From positions 1 through 55,113 of the forward strand of contig CALUQB010000017.1 of assembly GCA_944322815.1 (NCBI GenBank): a DNA stretch of 55,113 nucleotides. Direction: 5' to 3'. The DNA comes from an uncultured Bacteroidales bacterium (lineage in GTDB: Bacteria > Bacteroidota > Bacteroidia > Bacteroidales > UBA932). The position numbers and the translations under genes were made by a program. The notes under the pieces are model-generated. The model was not told where the DNA came from and did not search any database. It saw only the letters and a program-made list of their open reading frames with translations. Positions 7,162-17,447 of this stretch are shown here, piece by piece. Within the stretch, counting starts at the first letter, position 1. The number at the start of each line of letters is the position of its first letter.

Positions 7162-10155
7162 ATGATACCGTTTCTGAAACAAATTGCCTCAGCCTATTAT
7201 GATAGAGGCGACATAGAAAATACATGCTTCATATTTCCGAACAGGCGGTCGGAAGTCTTTTTCGTGAAATACCTTTCCGATCTGGTGGCGGGGAAAAATG
7301 CCGGAGGGGAAGACCCTGTTCCTTTGAAAGTGCCCGATACATGTACCATAAACGATTTCATCTATCGGATCTACGGCATCACTCCGACAGCCAGGATCAC
7401 CCTGTTGCTGGAGTTGTACACCGTATATGCCGGGCTGTTCAGGAAAGCGGAGACTCTGGACGAGTTCATATTCTGGGGAGACATCATCATAGGGGATTTC
7501 AACGATGTGGACAAATACATGGCTGACGCTTCCCAGCTGTTTACTAATATCGCCGATCTTAAAAGCATCCAGGATTCGTTTTCGTATCTGTCCGAGACCC
7601 AGCGGAAAGCTGTCGAGGCGTTCATCAGCCATTTCAGCGACCGGAACGGACGTCTCACTGTGAATCTCGAGTCCGATGACCCGAAAGTAAAAGAACGCTT
7701 TCTGCAGATCTGGAACATCCTCTATCCGTTATACAAGGCATACCGGACATCCCTGCAGGAAAAAAACATGGCTTATGAAGGCATGGTCTACCGGGATGTG
7801 GCGGAACGTTTCAGCTCAGGTTCTCCCGGGGAGATTCTGTCGCAAGTCTTCCCTTATGCGCGGAAATTCGTCTTTACGGGACTTAATGCTCTGAACGAAT
7901 GCGAGAAAACGGTGATGCGGCGCATGCGGGAAATGTCCCTGGCTGAATTCTGCTGGGACTACTCGGGATCCATGATAAGGGACAGATACAACAAATCTTC
8001 TTTTTTCATGGACAGCAACATCCGTGAATTCCCCCCGACTGTCATGACGGATGCGGAAGAGCCGCCGGTCCCCGATATCAGAGTCGTGAGTGTCCCGTCA
8101 TCTGTCGGACAGGTCAAACAACTCCCGAATATTTTCAGGACCATAGCTGACACATGTGCCGGCGGAGATCTTTCGAAAGTCGGCATACTGAAAGGCAGAT
8201 CCTCATCTGCAGGAGCCGACTGCGCCATAGTCCTGCCGGATGAAAGCCTGCTGATGCCCGTGCTTAATACCATCCCTCCGGAAATACGGGACATAAACGT
8301 GACCATGGGGTATCCTGTGACGGCCGGCTCTTTCTATATGTTCATGTCTCTGGTGATGGATCTTCAGATGAATCTCAGGAAGAAAGGCGATATATGGTAT
8401 TTTTATCACAGACAGGTACGCACCCTGTTTTCCGACAGTATTTTCAGGGCAGCGGCAGGGGAGAATGGGCTGGCCGGCATTGACAGGATAAAATCCCGCG
8501 GCCAGCTTTTCATTCCGGCTTCCGATCTGGATGCAGGAGGTATCTTTTCCACTGTCTTCCGGCCTGTAGTGACCGGAAAATCATCAGCGTCCCATGAAGA
8601 TACCGATGCCTTCGCTTCATATCTGCTGGAAGTCATCGAAAGTGCCGTACCCGCCCTGAAAGCGGGCAATGCCGACAAGGTCGAGCTGGAGTTCGCCATA
8701 GAATTCCACAAGACAATAAGTTCCCTGAGAAAAAACCGTCTGCCTGTCAGGCCGGCTACGTGGATCAGGATCCTCAAGCAAATCCTCGCCCCCGTATCGG
8801 TTCCGTTCAAAGGTGAGCCGCTACAGGGACTGCAGATAATGGGACCGCTGGAGACAAGGGCGCTTGACTTCGAGAATCTGGTCATCATGTCGGCAAACGA
8901 AGGTGTCTTTCCGCGCAGGAGCGTGTCTTCGTCATTCATCCCTCCTGAACTGAGGCGTGGATTCGGTCTGCCTACTTATGAATATCAGGATGCCGTATGG
9001 GCATACTATTTCTACCGTATGCTGTCACGGGCATCGAATGTATGGCTTCTTTATGATTCCAGGACAGAAGGAATGAAGTCCGGGGAAGAAAGCCGTTATA
9101 TAAAACAGCTTCAGTACCATTTCAATATTCCTCTGAAAAGGTACGAGGTAAGCGTGGCCTTGTCCGAAACGACTTCCCCGGAATCCATTCCGAAGACGGC
9201 CTCGGATGTGGAATTTCTGAAAAACATACCGTATTCTGCCAGTTCCATATCCGAATACCTCGACTGTCCGGTGAAATTCTATTATGACAAGGTGAAGAAT
9301 CTCGGAAAGGAAGAGGAGTTGGCCGAAGAGCTGGATGCAGGACTTTTCGGTACCGTATATCATGAAATGATGCAGACACTCTATCATGGAGAGGATGCCA
9401 TGAAAAGCGGGCTTCCGGTGTCCGAATGGATAACTGTTGCCGAAGCCGGAAACAGGCCTCGGGAAATCACCCGGGAATATCTTTCTTCGTGGCTGAAGCG
9501 TGAAGACGAGATCAGGTCGAAAGTCCGGAGCATTATCATGCGGAACCTGAATGCCATCGAGGTGACAGGAAAAAATCTGGTGACAGTGGATGTCATAGTC
9601 CGTTATGTCATGAAAACTTTGTCCGCCGATCTGGAGATACTGGAGCATTCGCCGCGTGGAAGTATCCGTATGCACGGCCTGGAAAAACGTTGTGTGACGG
9701 ATTTCCACGGATTTACCCTGAAAGGTGTGGTGGACAGGGTGGACAGTGTTTGCGACGGGGAAATAAGGATTGTCGACTACAAGACAGGTCTGGTGGAAGA
9801 GAAGGCTGTAAGTCTGACTGAATCAGATCCTGCCGGTGTGGCGAAGGCCGTGTTCGACAGGACACCATCGAGAAAACGTCCTAAAATAGCACTCCAGCTT
9901 TATATTTATGACAAGTTCATGAGGCAGGATCAGGAATTGGCCGGACAGGCCATGAAAAATTGTGTGTATTCCGTCAGATCCATGTTCGCCAGGCTTCCTG
10001 AAAGCTATCCGGTAGAGGAATCTTTCATCAGCGAGATGGATGCCGGACTGGAATCGTTTTTCAGCGAACTGACGGACGTATCCGTGCCGTTCAGACTGAC
10101 GACAGACAGTTATTTTTGTGAAAATTGCGATTTTAAAACCATTTGCGGAAGATGA
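7162..10155 (+). CDS. AddB-like PD-(D/E)XK nuclease
   Basis: Taking the ATG at 7162 gives 997 residues starting M-I-P-F-L-K-Q-I-A. The frame is open back to 7054, but a promoter-like TATATTTG lies inside that extension (7108-7115), arguing for the later start. F-P-N-R-R-S-E-V-F-F is the degenerate ATP-site region of AddB proteins. G-P-L-E-T-R-A-L-D-F and S-A-N-E-G-V-F-P-R belong to the inactive helicase core. The C-terminal nuclease has G-V-V-D-R-V-D and I-V-D-Y-K-T-G. Cysteines in Y-L-D-C-P-V and C-E-N-C-D-F-K-T-I-C match the iron-sulfur staple of AddB. With the next gene it would process double-strand breaks for recombination. Its stop overlaps the next start (ATGA), indicating translational coupling. 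Confidence 0.88.
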   Translation: MIPFLKQIASAYYDRGDIENTCFIFPNRRSEVFFVKYLSDLVAGKNAGGEDPVPLKVPDTCTINDFIYRIYGITPTARITLLLELYTVYAGLFRKAETLDEFIFWGDIIIGDFNDVDKYMADASQLFTNIADLKSIQDSFSYLSETQRKAVEAFISHFSDRNGRLTVNLESDDPKVKERFLQIWNILYPLYKAYRTSLQEKNMAYEGMVYRDVAERFSSGSPGEILSQVFPYARKFVFTGLNALNECEKTVMRRMREMSLAEFCWDYSGSMIRDRYNKSSFFMDSNIREFPPTVMTDAEEPPVPDIRVVSVPSSVGQVKQLPNIFRTIADTCAGGDLSKVGILKGRSSSAGADCAIVLPDESLLMPVLNTIPPEIRDINVTMGYPVTAGSFYMFMSLVMDLQMNLRKKGDIWYFYHRQVRTLFSDSIFRAAAGENGLAGIDRIKSRGQLFIPASDLDAGGIFSTVFRPVVTGKSSASHEDTDAFASYLLEVIESAVPALKAGNADKVELEFAIEFHKTISSLRKNRLPVRPATWIRILKQILAPVSVPFKGEPLQGLQIMGPLETRALDFENLVIMSANEGVFPRRSVSSSFIPPELRRGFGLPTYEYQDAVWAYYFYRMLSRASNVWLLYDSRTEGMKSGEESRYIKQLQYHFNIPLKRYEVSVALSETTSPESIPKTASDVEFLKNIPYSASSISEYLDCPVKFYYDKVKNLGKEEELAEELDAGLFGTVYHEMMQTLYHGEDAMKSGLPVSEWITVAEAGNRPREITREYLSSWLKREDEIRSKVRSIIMRNLNAIEVTGKNLVTVDVIVRYVMKTLSADLEILEHSPRGSIRMHGLEKRCVTDFHGFTLKGVVDRVDSVCDGEIRIVDYKTGLVEEKAVSLTESDPAGVAKAVFDRTPSRKRPKIALQLYIYDKFMRQDQELAGQAMKNCVYSVRSMFARLPESYPVEESFISEMDAGLESFFSELTDVSVPFRLTTDSYFCENCDFKTICGR

Positions 10156-13100
10156 TACAGATCATGAAAGCCTCTGCTGGCTCGGGAAAGACTTTCAATC
10201 TCGCCAGGAAATACATCACCCTTCTCTTCAGGAAGAATGACAGGGCGGCTTACAGGCATATCCTCGCCGTGACTTTTACGAACAAGGCCACCGACGAGAT
10301 GAAAAGCAGGATATTGCGTGAACTGCACATCCTTTCCACGGATCCGTCATCTTCCGGCTATCTGAAATGGTTCATCCCCGGGATGTTTCCGGCAGAGCAG
10401 CTGGAAGGCCTCGACCCTGCGGATTTTGTGACGGAACTGCCGGGAAGGCCAGGGGTGCCCGTCACTACGGATAGTCTGAAAGAATGTGCCAGGGAAATGC
10501 TCTGTGCCATACTGCACGATTACAGCGCTTTTTCCATCAGCACCATAGACCGGTTCTTCCAGCAGACCCTCAAGGCTTTCTCCAGGGAAATCGGCCAGTT
10601 TTCTTCCTATCAGGTGGAACTGGACAAGGACCTTCTCATCTCGGAGACTGTCGACAGGATATTCGATTCATTGACCGATGACAGCCCTCATCTTCTGAAA
10701 TGGCTGACAGACTGTGCCATAGAGCAGGTGGAGAACGGCGGCAGCTACGATATTACCAGAAGTCTGGTGAAAATGGCCTCAAGGCTGAAGTCGGACCAGT
10801 ACAGGGATCTGGCTGAAGCCCGGGGAGTAGACGGAAACAGCACATATTCATATGAGAATCTTCAGAAAATAAGAAAACTCTGCCGTTCCGTAATCACAGG
10901 ATTCCGGAAAACTGTCATGGACAGGGCTGATGCCGCGATAAGTGCCATGGAAAACTGCGGTCTCAGGGTTGAGGACTTTTACAGGGGATTCCCGAAAGTC
11001 CTGTACAGCTACAGGGATCTGGACGGGAATGCGGTGATAAGCGCTCCCGAGACCTTCCTGGCCAGAGGCGCCGATCCTGAATCATGGTTTCCGAAAGCCA
11101 GACAGAAGGACTACATGGAAAAGGCCGACGGACTGGAAATCCCTTTCAGCGAATTCTGCTCTTTGTTCGAAGACGGTTTCAGGACATACAATACAGCCAG
11201 GCTGATAGCCGGCCAGCTTTATGAGCTGGGACTTTCCGCCGATATTGACAGGGAATTCAATGCTGTCCTGAAGGACAACAATGTCCTGAGCATCGATGAT
11301 TCGAACCTGATTCTGAAGAATATCATAGACGGTTCGGATGCGCCTTTCGTCTATGAAAAGACGGGTGTCAGATATGAAAACTTCCTGCTGGACGAGTTCC
11401 AGGACACTTCCAGGATCCAATGGGAAAATTTCAGGCCGCTTCTGGAAAACAGCCATTCCCAGAATTTCGAAAACCTGATCGTGGGAGATGTGAAGCAGAG
11501 CATATACAGGTGGAGAGGCTCTGAATGGAAGCTTCTGCATGAGAGCCTGGAGCAGGATATGCCCGGATGCGTGACCTCCGTCCTGGACAGCAATTTCCGC
11601 AGCTGCAGGAAGATCGTGGAGTTCAACAATGCCTTTTTCCCTTACGCTGCCGGCCGGCTGGATGCCCTGTACGGTTCAGGAAATGTCATTTCCGGAATAT
11701 ATTCCGACGTTTGTCAGAAAACCGCTTCAAAATCAGGGGATGAAGGTATCGTAGAGATTTCATTTGCCGTCAGGGACAGGCAGACCGATGCAGTCCTGAA
11801 AATCATTGAAAGGCTGACGGACACGGGAGCCGGATACGGGGATATAGCCGTACTGGTCAGGAACAATATTTCCGGGGCCAGGGTGGCTGAGGATCTCATA
11901 AGGCATTCCGTACCTGTGGTGACGGATGACTCCTTGAAAGTGAAGTCATCATCCGTGGTCCGGAGGATGGTGTCCCTGATGGCATACATGGACAACCCCC
12001 GGAATACTCTTGGCAGCTATCTGGCGAATTCCATGAACATCAGAATCCCGGACAGATACAGGTCTCTCCCGGATCTGTGTGAAAGCATAGCCAGAGCCAT
12101 GCAGAAAGAAGACGAAGCAGGTTTCACTGCGGAAGCGACCTATGTGCAGTCTTTCGTGGACTGCGTACTGGACTATTCCTCTAAGAACGGGAATTCCCTT
12201 CATGATTTCCTGGCATATTGGGATGAAGCGGATCCCAACGTCTGTTCTCCTGCGCTTTCGGATGCTGTCAGGATCATTACAGTACACAAGTCGAAAGGCC
12301 TGGATTTCGGCTATGTCATCTTCCCGTTCGCAGAGACCGTGACTCTCTACAGGCCGTCGGACGTATGGTGCAGTCCTGATTTCAGCGATACGGATCTCGC
12401 TCCGGCAGGGAACTGTATCTTCGATGTGAGTCTGTCCGAAAGCAGTCCCGCCACACTTTTCGCCCCTGACTATCGGAGAGAAAAGCTGATGCAGTATATA
12501 GACAATCTCAACATATTCTATGTGGCCCTGACCAGGGCGGTGAAAGGCATGCATGTCATCGCCGAATATCCGTCTGCTTCATTTCTGAAATCAATGGAAA
12601 AAGGTGCCCCTGACAGCAGGAACATGAGCCATGTGCTGTATTCTTATATTCATGAAGCAGGAGTGCGGACCGGTTTCAGGGAGGGAGAACTGAAATCCGA
12701 AGATATTCCGGAGTCATTCGTGACCGGGGAGATGCCTTCATTCGCATCCGGGCAGGCTGATGCAGGAGGGAAACCGTCACTGCAGTCATCCTATCCATCC
12801 TATCCTTTGAATCCGGAGGTTCCGGAAGAAGACGGCGGGCTGCCGGGGAACAGACTGGTATTCAGTACGGACAGTCAGGATTATTTTTCGGAAGAAGGCC
12901 GTTACGGCCTTTATTCTTCCGGCAGGCTCCGCGGAATCATCCTGCATCGCATATTGGCATCGGTGAATGTTGAGGATGATCTTCACAAGGCGGTCAGTGA
13001 TGCCATTGCCTCGGGCTTCCTGCCGGAAGACGAGGCTGAAGAAGCAGAAAAAATATTGTCCTCGAAAATCAGAAGCGCGGCTGACAGAAAATGGTTTTCC

Positions 13101-13346
13101 GGCGACGGCGTGAAAATATTGAACGAAGTTTCCCTCATTGATTCGGACGGAAGCCTGTACAGGCCGGACAGAGTGCTGGTAGGGGAGGATGGAAAGGTGA
13201 CTGTCCTGGATTACAAGTTCGGGGCGAAGGAGAACGGACATCGGCGTCAGGTCCTCAGGTACGCCGACATGTGGAAACGGAAAGGCTATGCCGAAGTCTC
13301 CGCTTATCTCTGGTATGTAATGGAAGACGAGGTGGTGGAAGTATAG
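10152..13346 (+). CDS. AddA-like UvrD-family helicase-nuclease
   Basis: Protein of 1064 residues from the ATG at 10152, which overlaps the preceding stop codon as ATGA. The Walker A motif is A-S-A-G-S-G-K-T-F. Walker B is L-L-D-E-F-Q-D-T-S near residue 415. Further superfamily 1 motifs are G-D-V-K-Q-S-I-Y-R-W-R-G, V-H-K-S-K-G-L-D-F and F-Y-V-A-L-T-R-A. The C-terminus carries a RecB-type nuclease with R-P-D-R-V-L-V and T-V-L-D-Y-K-F-G. The protein would act as the motor and second nuclease of an AddAB-type complex that resects DNA ends and loads RecA. The domain order is intact and the length matches AddA. DUF4290 and ftsK follow on the same strand. Confidence 0.9.
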   Translation: MIQIMKASAGSGKTFNLARKYITLLFRKNDRAAYRHILAVTFTNKATDEMKSRILRELHILSTDPSSSGYLKWFIPGMFPAEQLEGLDPADFVTELPGRPGVPVTTDSLKECAREMLCAILHDYSAFSISTIDRFFQQTLKAFSREIGQFSSYQVELDKDLLISETVDRIFDSLTDDSPHLLKWLTDCAIEQVENGGSYDITRSLVKMASRLKSDQYRDLAEARGVDGNSTYSYENLQKIRKLCRSVITGFRKTVMDRADAAISAMENCGLRVEDFYRGFPKVLYSYRDLDGNAVISAPETFLARGADPESWFPKARQKDYMEKADGLEIPFSEFCSLFEDGFRTYNTARLIAGQLYELGLSADIDREFNAVLKDNNVLSIDDSNLILKNIIDGSDAPFVYEKTGVRYENFLLDEFQDTSRIQWENFRPLLENSHSQNFENLIVGDVKQSIYRWRGSEWKLLHESLEQDMPGCVTSVLDSNFRSCRKIVEFNNAFFPYAAGRLDALYGSGNVISGIYSDVCQKTASKSGDEGIVEISFAVRDRQTDAVLKIIERLTDTGAGYGDIAVLVRNNISGARVAEDLIRHSVPVVTDDSLKVKSSSVVRRMVSLMAYMDNPRNTLGSYLANSMNIRIPDRYRSLPDLCESIARAMQKEDEAGFTAEATYVQSFVDCVLDYSSKNGNSLHDFLAYWDEADPNVCSPALSDAVRIITVHKSKGLDFGYVIFPFAETVTLYRPSDVWCSPDFSDTDLAPAGNCIFDVSLSESSPATLFAPDYRREKLMQYIDNLNIFYVALTRAVKGMHVIAEYPSASFLKSMEKGAPDSRNMSHVLYSYIHEAGVRTGFREGELKSEDIPESFVTGEMPSFASGQADAGGKPSLQSSYPSYPLNPEVPEEDGGLPGNRLVFSTDSQDYFSEEGRYGLYSSGRLRGIILHRILASVNVEDDLHKAVSDAIASGFLPEDEAEEAEKILSSKIRSAADRKWFSGDGVKILNEVSLIDSDGSLYRPDRVLVGEDGKVTVLDYKFGAKENGHRRQVLRYADMWKRKGYAEVSAYLWYVMEDEVVEV

Positions 13347-13395
13347 ATTTTTTTTTGTAAATTTGCCCGGTTTGACAGACAGTAAATTCAATCGA

Positions 13396-14070
13396 ATGGA
13401 AAATCAGGATGAAAAGTTGAAGGCTGCCATGAGGCTGACTTACAATACGCAGAAGAGACGTCTCCAGCTGCCGGAATACGGAAGGAATGTCCAGAAGATG
13501 ATCGAGTACGTGAAATCCATACCGGACCGTGAGGAACGCAACAGACAGGCCAGGGCGGTGATCGGAGTGATGGAAACGGTAAATCCCCAGGTACATCTTC
13601 AGGATGATTACGAGCACAAGCTGTGGGATCACATGTATATCATTTCAGGCTTTGATCTGGACGTGGATTCACCGTACCCGGCACCGAAACCGGAAGAACT
13701 GTCCACTCCGCCGGTGGAGATCAAGCACAAGAGGACTCCTGTCAAGGTGGCGCACTACGGCCGGAACATAGAGAATATCATAAATCTCATAGCTGACAAG
13801 GAAGACGGTGAAGCCAAGGACGCCATGATACGTTCCATCGCCATGTATATGAGACAGCAGTACCTCGTATGGAACAAGGACAGTGTCAGTGACGAAACTA
13901 TCTTCAACGACCTGGTGAGACTCTCCGGAGGCCGCATAAGGATTCCTGAAGGACTGCATCTGGGCAGGGCTTTCAACGACCAGCAGTTCAGCCGTCCCGT
14001 TGCGGGAAACCAGAAAGGCAGGATGATGCTTCGTCAGAAGAACAACAGAATGAAAAACTACAAGAAATAG
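13396..14070 (+). CDS. DUF4290 family protein
   Basis: Protein of 224 residues from the ATG at 13396, M-E-N-Q-D-E-K; an upstream in-frame TTG at 13363 is less likely. It carries the blocks that mark DUF4290: Y-N-T-Q-K-R-R-L-Q-L-P-E-Y-G-R-N, Y-E-H-K-L-W-D-H-M-Y-I-I-S, and H-Y-G-R-N-I-E-N-I-I. The family is specific to Bacteroidetes and its function is unknown. It is cytoplasmic by appearance (no signal or membrane segment), helical and basic. It lies 49 bases after the AddA-like gene and immediately before ftsK, so it is probably co-transcribed with them. Confidence 0.88.
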   Translation: MENQDEKLKAAMRLTYNTQKRRLQLPEYGRNVQKMIEYVKSIPDREERNRQARAVIGVMETVNPQVHLQDDYEHKLWDHMYIISGFDLDVDSPYPAPKPEELSTPPVEIKHKRTPVKVAHYGRNIENIINLIADKEDGEAKDAMIRSIAMYMRQQYLVWNKDSVSDETIFNDLVRLSGGRIRIPEGLHLGRAFNDQQFSRPVAGNQKGRMMLRQKNNRMKNYKK

Positions 14071-14085
14071 TACGGCGGGGTTCGG

Positions 14086-16728
14086 ATGCCCCGGGCGAAT
14101 ATGGCAGCTCAGAAGAAGAAACAGGAAAAGAAACAGGAGAAGACTCCGTCCAGGGAACAGTCTCGCAGGAGTCTGTCATCCAGGTTCTTGAATATCGATG
14201 AAGGCAGGAAAAAGGTACTGAAGAAAATCGCAGGCCTTTTGCTCGCCGCTTTTGCCATTTTTACTTTTCTGGCCATATTTTCATATCTTTTCACGTGGAA
14301 GACTGACCAGAGCCTTCTGACAGATCCCGGAATGATGGACAGGGACGTGTATGTCAGCAACCTGGCCGGAAAGCTTGGCTACAAATGGGCCTTGTTCCTG
14401 GTCTCCGGGTGCTTCGGCCTTGGCAGTTTTTTCATAGTATACTTGTTGTCCGCATATTCTTACCGGCTGTTTTACGACAGGGATGATATCAGCAGGCTGC
14501 GTACATTCCTGGTATCGGTTTCGGGAGCCTTTGTATTTTCTCTCATTCTGGCGTATTTCTCTGACATTCTGGATTGCCGTTCTGCTTTCGGAGGAGGTCT
14601 TGGCGGTGACTGCGGCGAGGTCGTCGTAGCCGTGCTGGCAAACCTTACCGGCAGCATAGTCACCTTGATCATCCTTCTGATATTCCTGGTGATGTGGCTC
14701 CTGCTGGTCAGCGGAAGATTTTCTCACTGGCTTTCCGGACTGGGCGGGAAAAAACCGGTGCCTGTCCCTGATCCGGAGTCTGTCCATGCCGGAGCCGTTT
14801 CTTCCGATGCCGGGATTGATGCCGGACCGGATGCCTGCGGCAATGATTCCGTAGATGACCATGATGCCGTGAACGGCAATGGCCATGAAGAATGGCCGGT
14901 TCCGGCCAATGCCGATGACGCCGGTGAAGAACCGGATACCGATGAAGAACCTCTCTTCGTGGAGAACCGGGAGAGGGCTTCCCGTCAGTTCAATGCCGGG
15001 CCGGTTTCCAATACGATCAGTGATGATGGAAATCCGGTTGAAGACGATTCAGAAAATGAGGACACAGACGGGCAGGATGATATCCGGCAGGAGGACCGTG
15101 GTCTTGAGGTGGTCAAGGGCGATGACTTTTCTGCCAAAGTGACCAGGGATCTTCCCCGTATCGATGTCCGCGACGAGCTGGAGAAATACGAATTTCCTCC
15201 GCTCAGTCTCCTGGATGATTATGCATCGGGCCGGCACGAAGTCGCTTCGGAAGAATTGGAGAGGAACAACAACAAGATACGGGCGACCCTTCTCAGCTAC
15301 AAGATCCAGGTCGAGAAGGTAACGGCCTGCGTAGGTCCTACCGTGACCCTCTACAAGGTCGTGCCGGCTCCCGGAGTAAAGATATCGGCCATCAAGAATC
15401 TGGAACAGGATATAGCGATGTCGTTGAACGCCAAAGGAGTGCGCGTCGTAAGCCTTCCTGATTCAGTGGGTATCGAGGTTGCCAACGACTATCCTTCCAT
15501 AGTCCCGCTGAAGTCCATGCTGAATGATCCTGCTTTCCGCGAGAGCAAGGCCGAGCTTCCGGTAGCCATCGGATATACCATCACTCAGAAGGTGAAGGTC
15601 TTCGATCTGGCAGACGCTCCGCATCTGCTTGTCGCCGGTGCTACGAAACAGGGAAAGTCGGTAGGTCTCAACGTGATAGTGACATCCTTGCTGTATGCGA
15701 AGCATCCTTCTGAACTGAAATTTGTCTTCATAGACCCGAAGATGGTGGAGTTCACTGTGTACTCCAAACTCCTGAAACATTATCTTGCCGTGCTGCCGGA
15801 TGCCGCAGACGAAGAAGAGGAGATGGATAATGCCGTGATAAAGTTCGCCGACAAGGCCGAACAGGTGCTCCGCTCCCTGTGCATAGAGATGGACAGCCGC
15901 TACAAGCTTTTCAACAAGGCCGTGGTGAACAACGTCAAGCTTTACAATGACAAGTATCGCGACAGATATCTTCTCCCGACGGAGGGCCATCATTACATGC
16001 CTTACATCGTGGTCGTCATAGACGAGTATGCCGACCTTCTGATGACCGGAGGTATGGGAAACAACGCGAAGAAGATGTCCGGCAGCATCACGAATTCCAT
16101 CATACGTCTCGCGCAGAAAGGACGTGCAGCCGGAATACATGTGATCATAGCGACCCAGAGACCGTCCGTGGATGTCATCACCAGTGTCATCAAGGCGAAT
16201 TTCCCTGCCAGGATAGCTTTCAGGACATCTTCACGCGGAGACTCGACGACGATCATCGGTTCGCCGGGAGCGGTGAACCTGATAGGAAAGGGAGATATGC
16301 TGTATTACTCCGGCATAGATTCCGAGCGTATACAGTGCGCCCTCATCAGTCTGAAGGAGATTGACCGTGTCACCAGATTCGTGGCTGACCAGAAAGGATA
16401 CAAGAAGTCATACAATACCCCTTATTATCTGCCTCCTGTCAATGCTGCCGATGATGAGAATGGCGGCGGTGGCGGAGGCGGCATGATAGACATGCAGAAT
16501 CTGGACGGTATGTTCGAAGAGGCTGCCAAGCTGGTGGTCACCACCCAGCAGGGTTCGACCTCTGCACTGCAGAGAAAACTTGGTCTGGGCTATGCCAGGG
16601 CCGGAAAGATAATGGACCAGCTTGAAGCCGCCGGCATAGTCGGGCCGCAGGAAGGTTCGAAGCCGCGTCAGGTCCTGATAAATGATCTGGCTGATCTGGA
16701 GCCAGTCTTGAGAGCATTTGTCGGATAG
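14086..16728 (+). CDS. ftsK: DNA translocase FtsK
   Basis: Protein of 880 residues. The N-terminus has four hydrophobic segments (about residues 46-68, 100-125, 138-160 and 185-210), followed by an acidic linker to about residue 340. The motor domain has Walker A G-A-T-K-Q-G-K-S and Walker B V-V-V-I-D-E-Y-A-D-L-L-M. A C-terminal winged-helix gamma domain (T-S-A-L-Q-R-K-L-G-L-G-Y-A-R-A-G) reads polar DNA sequences. FtsK sits at the division septum, pumps chromosome ends apart and activates XerCD. A glycine run (about 795-800) separates motor and gamma domains. The first ATG at 14086 is used; 14101 (M-A-A-Q-K-K-K) is equally plausible. The LolA-like gene follows, an arrangement I recall as common in Bacteroidetes. 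Confidence 0.95.
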   Translation: MPRANMAAQKKKQEKKQEKTPSREQSRRSLSSRFLNIDEGRKKVLKKIAGLLLAAFAIFTFLAIFSYLFTWKTDQSLLTDPGMMDRDVYVSNLAGKLGYKWALFLVSGCFGLGSFFIVYLLSAYSYRLFYDRDDISRLRTFLVSVSGAFVFSLILAYFSDILDCRSAFGGGLGGDCGEVVVAVLANLTGSIVTLIILLIFLVMWLLLVSGRFSHWLSGLGGKKPVPVPDPESVHAGAVSSDAGIDAGPDACGNDSVDDHDAVNGNGHEEWPVPANADDAGEEPDTDEEPLFVENRERASRQFNAGPVSNTISDDGNPVEDDSENEDTDGQDDIRQEDRGLEVVKGDDFSAKVTRDLPRIDVRDELEKYEFPPLSLLDDYASGRHEVASEELERNNNKIRATLLSYKIQVEKVTACVGPTVTLYKVVPAPGVKISAIKNLEQDIAMSLNAKGVRVVSLPDSVGIEVANDYPSIVPLKSMLNDPAFRESKAELPVAIGYTITQKVKVFDLADAPHLLVAGATKQGKSVGLNVIVTSLLYAKHPSELKFVFIDPKMVEFTVYSKLLKHYLAVLPDAADEEEEMDNAVIKFADKAEQVLRSLCIEMDSRYKLFNKAVVNNVKLYNDKYRDRYLLPTEGHHYMPYIVVVIDEYADLLMTGGMGNNAKKMSGSITNSIIRLAQKGRAAGIHVIIATQRPSVDVITSVIKANFPARIAFRTSSRGDSTTIIGSPGAVNLIGKGDMLYYSGIDSERIQCALISLKEIDRVTRFVADQKGYKKSYNTPYYLPPVNAADDENGGGGGGGMIDMQNLDGMFEEAAKLVVTTQQGSTSALQRKLGLGYARAGKIMDQLEAAGIVGPQEGSKPRQVLINDLADLEPVLRAFVG

Positions 16729-16738
16729 TCATGTAGTC

Positions 16739-17410
16739 ATGAGAAAAAGAGCTTTCATAACGATATTGCTGCCGTGCTGTATCTTTCTGTTACAGGCCGC
16801 TGACAGTACAGGAGCCGTGCCGTCATGTGTTTTCATGGCGCAGCAGGATGATTCTGGGAAGGTCCTGTCGGCTTTTGTGTCGGAAATGACTGCATCCGCT
16901 GCCGGTTTTTCCTATAGTTACGTCATCGATGACGGGCGTACGGAGATCATGGGAGAGGGAACCGTGGAAATGCAGGGCGAATCATATATAGTGAAAGGGA
17001 ACGGTCTGGAAATCATCTCTGACGGAATGACTCGCTGGACGGTGGACAGGCAGAGTATGGAAGCCGTAGTCGAATCCTGCGACCCGGAAAATCCTGATTT
17101 CACTGTGAACCCCGCAGTGCTTCTACGACATTTCTACAGCGCGTTTTCAGTAAGCGGGCATGACCGCACTGCTTCCGGATATGACTATGTTCTGGTTCCT
17201 GTATCTTCAGACACGGATATTTCCAGTCTGGAGCTAGGTCTGTCCGCAGACGGATCTGCCCTTCTTTCAGCCGTGTTGAAAATGAAGGACGGTACGGTTG
17301 CGGATTTCACAGTCCGGTCATTCGCATTTTCGGCTCCGTCCGATCCCGGACGTTTCCATTTCGATCCCTCCTCGCTTTCTTCCGACTATATCATCACGGA
17401 CCTGAGATAG
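16739..17410 (+). CDS. LolA-like lipoprotein carrier
   Basis: Protein of 223 residues from the ATG at 16739. The upstream part of the frame overlaps the end of ftsK, so the later start is preferred. A signal peptide covers residues about 5-20. The mature part alternates strands typical of the LolA half-barrel (Y-S-Y-V-I-D-D-G...G-E-G-T-V-E-M-Q-G-E-S-Y-I-V-K-G-N-G-L-E-I-I-S-D-G-M-T-R-W-T-V). The D-G-x-T-x-W-x-x segment after the edge strands is a family hallmark. The protein would carry lipoproteins through the periplasm to the outer membrane. It lies ten bases after the ftsK stop and is likely co-transcribed. Identity at family level is good; whether it is the main LolA of the cell is not known. 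Confidence 0.8.
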   Translation: MRKRAFITILLPCCIFLLQAADSTGAVPSCVFMAQQDDSGKVLSAFVSEMTASAAGFSYSYVIDDGRTEIMGEGTVEMQGESYIVKGNGLEIISDGMTRWTVDRQSMEAVVESCDPENPDFTVNPAVLLRHFYSAFSVSGHDRTASGYDYVLVPVSSDTDISSLELGLSADGSALLSAVLKMKDGTVADFTVRSFAFSAPSDPGRFHFDPSSLSSDYIITDLR

Positions 17411-17447
17411 CCCGGCTGTCAAATTCTTCCTGACCGTCCGTAATCCT

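Noticed and set aside
8406-8939. Long frames opposite the AddB, AddA, FtsK, SusC and ilvB genes
   Set aside because: They are mirror frames caused by codon bias of the real genes on the other strand; peptides show no domain.
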